7,712 nt of DNA, from the NCBI GenBank assembly GCA_031253365.1, contig JAIRWE010000179.1, positions 1 to 7,712 on the forward strand, written 5' to 3'. Below are positions 1 to 5,515 of the stretch, piece by piece. The first letter of the stretch is position 1. Every line of letters begins with the position of its first letter. This stretch comes from Oscillospiraceae bacterium. Lineage in GTDB: Bacteria > Bacillota > Clostridia > Oscillospirales > Ruminococcaceae. The notes under the pieces were generated by a model that was not told the DNA's origin, ran no database searches, and worked only from the letters and a program-made list of their open reading frames with translations. The position numbers and the translations under genes are program-made.

Positions 1-232
1 GCGTGTCTCGGCCGCCCCCCCCCGCGCGGGCGCTCGCCCTCGCTCCGTGGGGGTTGATTCCCCGCATCGCGAAATAGACGCAGCAGGACGTCACCGAGAA
101 CGTGTAGGAATAGACGCCCGTCCCCTCCGCGCCCAGAACCCTCGACAGATAGGGCGCCAGCACGACGGGCAACAGGATTATCAGAAGCTGGTGGACGTTT
201 TGGTAGATGAGGTTTTTTTTAATGGTGGGCAT
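1..232 (-). CDS. wzx: Wzx-type oligosaccharide flippase, N-terminal 77 residues; 3' end outside window
   Basis: Reading from ATG at 232 gives MPTIKKNLIYQNVHQLL, then a first hydrophobic helix, then PYLSRVLGAEGTGVYSYTFS (27-46) and YFAMRGINPHGAR (53-65). These match the start of polysaccharide biosynthesis/export flippases, where PYLSRVLGAEGIGIYSYT and the GxNxYGxR loop are typical. The protein would move the lipid-linked repeat unit across the membrane before polymerisation. The start fits the family N-terminus; the ribosome site is weak (only GAG five bases upstream), so translation may depend on ribosomes from the upstream gene, which it overlaps by 52 bases. A run of nine G on the coding strand (15-23) lies at residues 70-73, after which the match to the family fades before the window ends. 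The frame is open to the edge. Confidence 0.85.
   Translation of the reverse strand, partial: MPTIKKNLIYQNVHQLLIILLPVVLAPYLSRVLGAEGTGVYSYTFSVTSCCVYFAMRGINPHGARASARAGGGGRDT
15..23 (-). repeat. G9 homopolymer tract in the flippase gene
   Basis: Nine G on the coding strand encode A70-G-G-G-G in the flippase. Poly-G tracts of this length inside surface-polysaccharide genes are classic sites of slipped-strand phase variation in other bacteria; here it is only a candidate, and could also hide a sequencing error near a very GC-rich edge. Confidence 0.6.
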
Positions 233-900
233 TGGCTCGGCACGGTCTTTCTGTAATAATATTCCGCAAATTCAAAGTCAATCGGGTCGTCTATGTCCGC
301 GCCCTCAATCTCGTCGATTGAGTAAATATACGGTTTATCGCCTACGACGTTCTTAAACTTTATCATGTCGTTTTTGGAAATGACCGAAACCGCGAAATTC
401 AGCGCGTATATATCGGGTAAATCCTGGCTTCTGGGCTGATTGTAAGGGTCATAGTTAATCGGCTTGTTCTTTTCAAACAGAAATTCCTTGATTAAATGCG
501 CGCTGTTCAGCGAGTTGTATCCGCTGTCAAACTCAAGGAATTTCAAGTATTCTTTTACGGCGCGCTCGATTGTTTCGTCCTTAATGAGCGGGTTGGTCAC
601 GTTCGCGTAGACGACGATATCCCCCGGGAAATTCTCAGCCATGTTTTTGTAAACGTCGGACATACTCACGGTGTTCGAGGCGTATTTCCCGTCCCTTTTC
701 ACCGTTTCGCAGCCCAGTTCGCTCGCCGTTTTGAGCATTCCGTCGTCGTTTGAATTGACGACGACGCCGCCCAGCCCTTCAATCCTTAAAAGCTGATTTA
801 TTTTAATGCTCAATAAGTCGCTCCCCGCGAAGGGCTTCACGTTCTTATTTTGCACCCTCTGCGAACCGGAACGCACGGCGACTAACGCTTTCACTTTCAT
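181..900 (-). CDS. neuA: CMP-nonulosonate cytidylyltransferase, NeuA-like (acylneuraminate cytidylyltransferase family)
   Basis: This is a 239-residue cytoplasmic enzyme. It opens with the family's CTP-binding signature ALVAVRSGSQRVQNKN (residues 5-20; R10, S11, G12, S13, R15, K19), then VVVNSND (46-52), YANVTNPL (98-105), QPRSQDLPDIYALNFAV (155-171) and the metal-site region EGADIDDPIDFEFAE (199-213; D202, D205). It couples CTP to a nonulosonic acid (sialic, legionaminic or pseudaminic acid) to give the CMP-sugar donor. CMP-Kdo synthesis is less likely in a Gram-positive. Which sugar cannot be told, because no NeuB/NeuC-type genes lie in the window. The conserved domain ends near residue 218; the last 21 residues are low-complexity (KKTSSTKTSTSF), and 17 of them are read in the 52 bases overlapping the next gene. 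The ATG at 900 overlaps the upstream TGA. Confidence 0.88.
   Translation of the reverse strand: MKVKALVAVRSGSQRVQNKNVKPFAGSDLLSIKINQLLRIEGLGGVVVNSNDDGMLKTASELGCETVKRDGKYASNTVSMSDVYKNMAENFPGDIVVYANVTNPLIKDETIERAVKEYLKFLEFDSGYNSLNSAHLIKEFLFEKNKPINYDPYNQPRSQDLPDIYALNFAVSVISKNDMIKFKNVVGDKPYIYSIDEIEGADIDDPIDFEFAEYYYRKTVPSQCPPLKKTSSTKTSTSF
213..220 (-). repeat. A8 homopolymer tract in the cytidylyltransferase/flippase overlap
   Basis: Eight A on the coding strand lie where two genes overlap in different frames. In the flippase frame they encode the lysines of MPTIKKN; in the cytidylyltransferase frame they lie in the dispensable-looking tail. A slip would knock out the flippase while only changing the tail of the other protein. 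Confidence 0.5.
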
Positions 901-1739
901 TTTCGGCTCCCCCCCGCGCTTTCAAACAAGCCGTCGAAATCCGTCCTTTCAAAGACCTCGAGCTTCCCGCCCCGGGTGGCGTTGCGGATTTTTATGCCGT
1001 TCTTTTCGGAAAATTCGCGGAAATACGCATAGCACGATTCGGTGGAATCGACTAAAAAAGCGGGCTTGAACGAATGTTCCCCGGTAACGCGGTAATCGCT
1101 TACCGCCCCGTCTTCCCGCAATACGCCGTCCTTATCGACCGTGCGGCTGTAAGAATTATCCACGCCCAGCAGTATAATTTCCCTGAAACCCATGTAAACG
1201 GCTATCTCAATGGCGACCGCCGTTATCGTATGGGAGATGGACACATATTTTGAAACGTCCCCGCTGTGGCTCTTTTTCACGAATTTATGCTTCCTGATTA
1301 AGTAACGCCCGAACCCGAAAACGAAGACCACGCCGTTTTTCGCCCTCATTCCCTTGAAAAACGACAGCAGGTTGACGAACTTGTATTCCGTCTCCAAATC
1401 GCGAATCCTCTCCGCGTTCTCAAAAATCACGTCCAAGTCGGTCGATAAATAAAACGTGGGACGCCAGTCGGTCTTGTCGAAAACGTCGAATATTCTGTTG
1501 CTCGCGAACGTGACTTCGCCTTTCAAGCGGTTCAAATCGTCAATCGTCAGACTGGGACCGTTGCCGATAACGAAGCATCTGCCGCCTTCAAACTTGCCCT
1601 TAAAACCGCTTATTTTCTTTGAGCTTTTTGAAAAACGGAAAAAAAGATAGAAAAACGCCCGCGCCGCCGTCGCGACCGGAAACAGCATTACGCGCTTGAA
1701 CCCCGTCAAAAGCAAATTCCCGCCCGTATTGGTTATCAA
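897..1739 (-). CDS. MptE-like (DUF115/Maf-core) protein, candidate nonulosonic-acid transferase
   Basis: This is a 280-residue protein. After a hydrophobic and basic N-terminus (about 18-45, possible membrane contact) comes GRCFVIGNGPSL (53-64), a nucleotide-binding loop shared by MptE-like/DUF115 proteins and resembling that of GT42 sialyltransferases. Then come FASNRIF (78-84), the block SISHTITAVAIEIAVYMGF (167-185) leading into IILLGVD (188-194), and the C-terminal NATRGGKLEVFERTDFD (253-269), typical of MptE-like proteins in polysaccharide clusters. The archaeal namesake is a pterin pyrophosphokinase, but the same domain forms the core of Maf proteins that put pseudaminic or legionaminic acid on flagellin. 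The next gene, overlapping by four bases (ATGA), encodes a CMP-nonulosonate synthetase, so transfer of that sugar is the best inference. The start is TTG with AAGGGG ten bases upstream; ATG at 1688 is the alternative. Confidence 0.82.
   Translation of the reverse strand: MITNTGGNLLLTGFKRVMLFPVATAARAFFYLFFRFSKSSKKISGFKGKFEGGRCFVIGNGPSLTIDDLNRLKGEVTFASNRIFDVFDKTDWRPTFYLSTDLDVIFENAERIRDLETEYKFVNLLSFFKGMRAKNGVVFVFGFGRYLIRKHKFVKKSHSGDVSKYVSISHTITAVAIEIAVYMGFREIILLGVDNSYSRTVDKDGVLREDGAVSDYRVTGEHSFKPAFLVDSTESCYAYFREFSEKNGIKIRNATRGGKLEVFERTDFDGLFESAGGSRK
907..912 (-). promoter_or_regulatory. Ribosome binding site GGGGAG for the cytidylyltransferase gene
   Basis: GGGGAG ends six bases before ATG at 900 and lies at the 3' end of a run of seven G (909-915) inside the last codons of the upstream gene. 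Spacing is good and fixes the start. Confidence 0.65.
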
Positions 1740-1746
1740 CGCCCAA

Positions 1747-3132
1747 TCACCCCTTTATGAACCGACGCAAATACGCGAAACGACGCTTAGTATTCCGCGT
1801 TTTTCCCGCCTTTGCCCCGCGAGTGCAAAATCCCAAGGTTATCACGTACAGAAAAACGACGTCCCTCAAAGAACTGATACTGATGAAAGTATAAAATTTT
1901 TCATTGAAAAAATGCAGAAAAACGCCTTGAGCCGCGTAAGCGTACACAAGCAACGAAAAATCCGGGCGTTCGTGTTTGTGAGCGGTTCTTTTCGGTTTTA
2001 CCGAAAGATAGAATATCATCATTGCCCCCGACATTATTGATGTTAATACCATAAACCCCGGCAATCCGAAATCGTACAGATAATCGCGAAACCCCGTATA
2101 CACATTCCCCGTGGAAACGCCGTTCGACACACGGGGTTCCAACTGTTGAACGTACCTTAACGCGGGTATATCGAAAAGCTGTCCGATGTTGTTATACAAT
2201 ACCGAAAATGTTTCCTTGCCCCATAAAGGGGAATCGGGAGGGGGATTTTGCAAAAACAAGTCTAAATTCTGAACGGAAGCCCCCGCGTAAAAAGTAACGT
2301 AATAGACGGGGGAATATTCGGTATTTCTGCCCACGGTCGACCTGAAAGCGACAAACAAAGCCGAAAATGCCATCAACAGCAACAAGCCCCTCAGCGCGAA
2401 TCTGCCGCTCATCATTCTGTGCCAGCCGTGCTTTCTGTGCCACAAAACATAATATACAACCAACCCGATAATCGGATACGCGAGCAAAAGCCTTCTGTTC
2501 GCGTTGACGAGAGAGGCAAGTAATACGGCGATTAAAGCAACCGACAATAATTTATTTATTTTCTTCTTGTATACAAGCTCGTGCATAAACAAGTAAACGC
2601 ACACATACCCGCCCGTTAATACGAAATTGTACGCAAGCCTGATACCCATCGGTATTGATTCGTCCATGTTCAGTATTCCGTAAGAATAGGCTCTGCGATA
2701 AGCGTACATTCGGCTCGCCCAAGTCGCGCCGCCGCCGTAAGACATGGCAATGCGCATTACTTCGCCCAAATACAGCGCGGTCACGACAAGAGATAACATT
2801 AAAAACGCGATTACGGCTCCTCTTTTGACATAAACAGGTTCATCAGCCAAATCGGACGCGGTCTTTTCGTTTCGGCGGACGACCGATACCGGAAATAAAG
2901 CGCGGACAAAACCCGAAACGAAGATAAAAATCGATATGCCGCCGACTATTACGCCGTATGTTTTCCAGCTCAGGGCAACCTTCCAATAATCGATGTTATA
3001 CATACAACACAGCACGCTGAAAATAAACGCGGCACACATAATAAATGGCGGCGCCATAATATCCTTACCGAATATCAGATAACACAACAACATTTGCGCG
3101 ACTAACGTAAAAAAAAGAATATATATAACCAA
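1747..3132 (-). CDS. wzy: Wzy-type oligosaccharide repeat-unit polymerase (O-antigen polymerase family)
   Basis: This is a 461-residue polytopic membrane protein with about ten to twelve hydrophobic segments. Recognisable features of the oligosaccharide repeat unit polymerase family are SLVNANRR at 207-214 in a membrane segment, R264-x3-GR in the following helix and loop, FYAGASVQNLDLFL at 281-294, and STGNVYTGFRDYLYDFGLPG at 340-359, which matches the conserved late loop of these polymerases. Wzy enzymes join lipid-linked repeat units at the outer face of the membrane. The C-terminus is basic (about 437-460). The start is TTG, supported by GAGGTG five bases upstream. The gene sits nine bases after the glycosyltransferase gene and seven bases before the next one. 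It looks more AT-rich than its neighbours, and an EpsG-like second polymerase candidate lies in the same operon. Confidence 0.88.
   Translation of the reverse strand: MVIYILFFTLVAQMLLCYLIFGKDIMAPPFIMCAAFIFSVLCCMYNIDYWKVALSWKTYGVIVGGISIFIFVSGFVRALFPVSVVRRNEKTASDLADEPVYVKRGAVIAFLMLSLVVTALYLGEVMRIAMSYGGGATWASRMYAYRRAYSYGILNMDESIPMGIRLAYNFVLTGGYVCVYLFMHELVYKKKINKLLSVALIAVLLASLVNANRRLLLAYPIIGLVVYYVLWHRKHGWHRMMSGRFALRGLLLLMAFSALFVAFRSTVGRNTEYSPVYYVTFYAGASVQNLDLFLQNPPPDSPLWGKETFSVLYNNIGQLFDIPALRYVQQLEPRVSNGVSTGNVYTGFRDYLYDFGLPGFMVLTSIMSGAMMIFYLSVKPKRTAHKHERPDFSLLVYAYAAQGVFLHFFNEKFYTFISISSLRDVVFLYVITLGFCTRGAKAGKTRNTKRRFAYLRRFIKG
1750..1755 (-). promoter_or_regulatory. Probable ribosome binding site AAGGGG before a TTG start
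   Basis: AAGGGG lies ten bases before TTG at 1739, near the end of the polymerase gene (stop 1747-1749). The alternative ATG at 1688 (codon 18) has no visible Shine-Dalgarno match, so TTG is preferred, with some doubt. Confidence 0.5.
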
Positions 3133-3137
3133 GTCGG

Positions 3138-3143
3138 CACCTC
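3138..3143 (-). promoter_or_regulatory. Ribosome binding site GAGGTG that sets a TTG start
   Basis: GAGGTG lies five bases before TTG at 3132 and overlaps the TGA stop of the glycosyltransferase gene (3142-3144). No ATG or GTG lies near the predicted first membrane helix of the next gene, so TTG is the best start. Confidence 0.72.
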
Positions 3144-4242
3144 AAAAAATCCTCTCATAAAGGTTTTCCAACTTTCTCGCTTCGCTTTTGATATCGAATT
3201 TCGCCTTTTCGGGCAATTCGCCCGCGCCGACCCGCGAAACGGCGCGTTTCGCCAGTATCTTTTCAGCCCACGCTTCCGCGCTTTCGCGCAAGCTCATAAA
3301 TTCAACCTTGTCGGAAATTTTCGCCTCGCCGGTCACTCTGTCGGAAACGACGGCGGGAAGGGCGGCGAACACGGCTTCTACAAGGACGACCGGCAACCCC
3401 TCGTACAAGGACGGCAGAACAAAAACGTCCATCGCCCGGTAAAGTTCGTTCACGTCGTCCCTGCCGCCTAAAAACAGCACGTCCTCGCGCAGGTTCAGCT
3501 TATCCGCCTTTTCCTCGATTTTCCGCCGCAGTTCGCCGTCGCCGACCAAAAGCAAAACGCCGTCTTTGTCTTTTTTGCGTATCTCATAAAAAACGTCAAT
3601 CAAAAAAAAATGGTTTTTCGCCGACGTGAACCGCCCGACGTGACCCACGACAAACTTGCCGTTCAAGCCCAAATCGTTTCTCACCCTGCTTCTGATTTCC
3701 TCGTCATAAACGAACCTCGCGGGGTCGACGGCGTTATGTATGACCGTTACCCTTCCTTGTTTGAAGGCTTTGCCGCCGAAAAGCCATTTCCCCGCGTGTT
3801 CGGAGCAGGCGAACAAATGGGTCGGATATATCCGTGAGAACGGACGCAGGGCGTATTTGAGCATATTCCTGCCTAATTCGCCCCTGCCTTTTCCCGCGCT
3901 CGTGTGGCTGTGGGCGATTCTCACGGGGACTTTCGCCCTTTTCGCCGCGTTCAGCGCGAACACCGAAAGCGCGTTCATGTGCGAGTGAACGATTTTATAG
4001 CCGCCGCGAACGAAGATTTCCTCCAAAGCCTTCATGTAAGCGGGCAAACGGACGCACGGCGGCACTTTATACACCTTGCAGCCCAAAGCGAGTATTTCGT
4101 CGGGGATTTCACGCGGGGAATCGTCGTGGATAATAAAATCGAACCGGACCTTCGCTTTGTCGATGAACTTGTAATAGTTGAAAACGACCGATTCAACCCC
4201 GCCTTTGGCTATTTTCCCCATTACGTGGGCGACCCTTATCAT
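3142..4242 (-). CDS. epsF: GT4-family (GT-B fold) glycosyltransferase, EpsF/CapM-like
   Basis: This is a 366-residue protein, normal length for the family. The N-terminal acceptor domain opens with VAHVMGKIAKGGVES (residues 4-18), typical of EpsF-like enzymes, and has HSHMN (86-90) and AHSHTS (110-115). The C-terminal donor domain has VGRFTSAKN (202-210, with R204 and K209), LLVGDGELR, and the nucleotide-sugar motif E281-x7-E289 in YEGLPVVLVEA. Members are retaining enzymes that add a sugar from a nucleotide donor to a lipid-linked intermediate at the inner face of the membrane; donor and acceptor cannot be read from the sequence. The ATG at 4242 overlaps the upstream TGA in ATGA, with AAGAAGG four bases before it. 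The gene contains a run of nine T (coding strand) at residues 211-213. The symbol reflects similarity only; the class call is confident. Confidence 0.92.
   Translation of the reverse strand: MIRVAHVMGKIAKGGVESVVFNYYKFIDKAKVRFDFIIHDDSPREIPDEILALGCKVYKVPPCVRLPAYMKALEEIFVRGGYKIVHSHMNALSVFALNAAKRAKVPVRIAHSHTSAGKGRGELGRNMLKYALRPFSRIYPTHLFACSEHAGKWLFGGKAFKQGRVTVIHNAVDPARFVYDEEIRSRVRNDLGLNGKFVVGHVGRFTSAKNHFFLIDVFYEIRKKDKDGVLLLVGDGELRRKIEEKADKLNLREDVLFLGGRDDVNELYRAMDVFVLPSLYEGLPVVLVEAVFAALPAVVSDRVTGEAKISDKVEFMSLRESAEAWAEKILAKRAVSRVGAGELPEKAKFDIKSEARKLENLYERIF
3602..3610 (-). repeat. T9 homopolymer tract in the glycosyltransferase gene
   Basis: Nine consecutive T on the coding strand (nine A on the plus strand) encode H211-F-F-L within the donor domain. 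Gain or loss of one base would truncate the enzyme before its E-x7-E motif, so this is a possible slippage site. The frame is intact here. Confidence 0.6.
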
Positions 4243-4985
4243 TTCGCCTTCTTCTTGGAGGACGCGGCGGCGGTCAATACGGCGAACGCAACGGAGGAAA
4301 CCGCCAAGGCTATTCCGCCCGCCGCGCCGCCCGTGTTCGGGTTGGAATAATCAAAAGCCCTGCCGCCCGCCGGACCGGTCAGGGGCAGCGTTTCGTCGGT
4401 CAGCAAATAACCGGAGGCGTGGCTGATTCTGATGGAAACCTCGCCGTTACGCACGACGGCGTCAAGCTCCTCCCGGGCGTTTCCGTCGTCGTCAATATAG
4501 TACGCCTTAACGTCGGATATTTTGTACCCCGCCATTTTGTGGAACGCCGAATGAACCGTAAGCGTTAAAGTGAAGCCGAAATCCCCGGAATTTGCCGGAT
4601 AGATATAAACGCCGCGAATGTCCCTGCCCCCGACGCTCTTCACCCCGACTTCAATTTCCCCGCGAAATACGACGGCCTGCGCGTTGTTTCCTATATCGCT
4701 CGGGTCAATGGTGATTGTGAAACCGTTCCCGACAAACACGACGGGGGTGTCGCCCTTCGCGATTTCGGCAAGCGCCTCCACCGTCAAAAGCGTGCCTTCC
4801 CCAATCGAAATACTGCCGCCGTTCGCGATTGCGTCTTTGACGGTTTCCGCCGTAATCACGTTTTCATAAGGGGCGGCGGGCGGCTCATAATCCGGGGGGG
4901 TTCCGTAGTCCGCCGCCGCCGCGCAAAGCGAAAGCGCCGCCGCCGTAATGAGAACCGCGCAGATTTTATTGACATATTTCATCAT
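4239..4985 (-). CDS. Secreted surface protein with signal peptide and C-terminal sortase-type (NPNTG) sorting signal
   Basis: This is a 248-residue protein. Residues 1-25 form a signal peptide (MMKYVNK, a hydrophobic core, then AAA before DYGTPP). A short proline-rich linker (29-39) leads to a beta-rich domain (about 43-198) whose end resembles the domain seen in clostridial SLH-type surface proteins: a YYIDDDGNAREELDA strand, then GEVSIRISHASGYLLTDE. The C-terminus holds LPLTG (200-204) and NPNTG (215-219), a hydrophobic stretch (about 224-241) and the tail SSKKKAK. NPNTG sits directly before the hydrophobic stretch, the place expected for a sortase signal; LPLTG is further upstream. The start at 4985 follows from the AAGGAG site and signal peptide. 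The stop overlaps the next gene in ATGA. No enzyme motif is seen. The protein may be an anchor or scaffold for the polymer, which is inference. A plain C-terminal membrane anchor is the alternative. Confidence 0.85.
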   Translation of the reverse strand: MMKYVNKICAVLITAAALSLCAAAADYGTPPDYEPPAAPYENVITAETVKDAIANGGSISIGEGTLLTVEALAEIAKGDTPVVFVGNGFTITIDPSDIGNNAQAVVFRGEIEVGVKSVGGRDIRGVYIYPANSGDFGFTLTLTVHSAFHKMAGYKISDVKAYYIDDDGNAREELDAVVRNGEVSIRISHASGYLLTDETLPLTGPAGGRAFDYSNPNTGGAAGGIALAVSSVAFAVLTAAASSKKKAK

Positions 4986-5515
4986 CAGGTTGTTTTCTCC
5001 TTTTCTTTGATTTCCGTAAAGCATTTTTTGAACCGCGTCCCCGCGTAAAACAAAGCCGCGCACCACATCAGCAGGGATATTATCACATAAAAGACGGGAA
5101 CGCCGAACCCCCGCGCCGTCCACGCCGCCGAAGCGTCCGTTATCAGGCGCGAAAACCGCGCCGCGGCGTCCGCGTATTTATCGTAACCGAGGATGCCCGC
5201 GCTTTCCGCTTTCAGTATAACCAAACGCGGAAGCGTCCAAAAGACGGCGGCATATACGAGGAAACCGTATTTCCCGCGGTAACCGCTCAAAAACGCGCCG
5301 TACAGCCAGCAAACCGCGAACAAAACCGCCAAAACCGACTTTATCGCGTCCGTCGCGAACGCGGGAAGGAATTTCTCGTATTCGTAGAAGGCGCAGGCGA
5401 ACGTGACCGCCGCGCACAGCGACATATCCTGCCAAGCCGCCGTTTTTTCCGAAGCCTTTTTCAGACCTTCGGGCAATTTCGGAAACCTGCCGCCGATTTT
5501 CTCAATTAACGTCAT
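4985..5515 (-). CDS. Unrecognised small polytopic membrane protein (about four helices)
   Basis: I do not recognise the family. With the ATG at 5515 the protein has 176 residues: a basic amphipathic N-terminus (residues 1-30), hydrophobic segments at about 31-45, 56-77, 83-101 and 138-159, and a charged tail KKCFTEIKEKEKTT. A loop at about 103-136 is rich in Ala and charged residues. It has no histidine at all, which argues against a metalloprotease or exosortase. Start choice: the ATG at 5515 has GGGAAG close upstream and overlaps the preceding gene by 14 bases. An alternative ATG at 5551 would add 12 residues and a 50-base overlap but lacks a convincing ribosome site. Its TGA stop shares a base with the ATG of the next gene, so the two are probably coupled and may work together. 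A role in assembly or export of the next gene's surface protein is only a guess. Confidence 0.75.
   Translation of the reverse strand: MTLIEKIGGRFPKLPEGLKKASEKTAAWQDMSLCAAVTFACAFYEYEKFLPAFATDAIKSVLAVLFAVCWLYGAFLSGYRGKYGFLVYAAVFWTLPRLVILKAESAGILGYDKYADAAARFSRLITDASAAWTARGFGVPVFYVIISLLMWCAALFYAGTRFKKCFTEIKEKEKTT
4997..5002 (-). promoter_or_regulatory. Ribosome binding site AAGGAG for the surface-protein gene
   Basis: AAGGAG ends 11 bases before the first of two tandem ATG codons (4985 and 4982). It supports a start at the signal peptide, not at an ATG 46 codons further upstream (5123). It lies inside the end of the membrane-protein gene. Confidence 0.7.

Noticed and set aside
181..900. The cytidylyltransferase as a CMP-Kdo synthetase (KdsB).
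   Set aside because: The Gram-positive setting and the sequence pattern QPRSQDLP with DIDDPIDF fit acylneuraminate cytidylyltransferases better; no lipopolysaccharide genes are present.
897..1739. The 280-residue protein as a folate or methanopterin pyrophosphokinase, as the MptE name suggests.
   Set aside because: Its place between a Wzy polymerase and a CMP-sugar synthetase, and the NATRGGKLEVF ending seen in polysaccharide-cluster members, fit a glycan role better.
1740..1746. Internal promoter or terminator in the gaps between genes.
   Set aside because: All gaps are 18 bases or fewer, and no hairpin with a T-run or promoter pair fits in them. An internal promoter inside a coding region cannot be excluded by eye.
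3904..4350. Plus-strand open frames such as 3904-4350 and 1696-2040 as real genes.
   Set aside because: They lie fully opposite well-supported genes, have arginine-, histidine- or proline-rich off-frame composition, lack ribosome sites and match no family I know.
4900..4985. The surface protein as a lipoprotein, because of LSLC in its signal peptide.
   Set aside because: The residue before the Cys is Leu where Gly, Ala or Ser is needed, and a normal signal-peptidase site (AAA before DYG) follows.
4239..5123. A 294-residue version of the surface protein starting at ATG 5123.
   Set aside because: The extra 46 residues lie inside the upstream gene, look like an off-frame reading, and would bury the signal peptide. 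AAGGAG before 4985 supports the shorter form.
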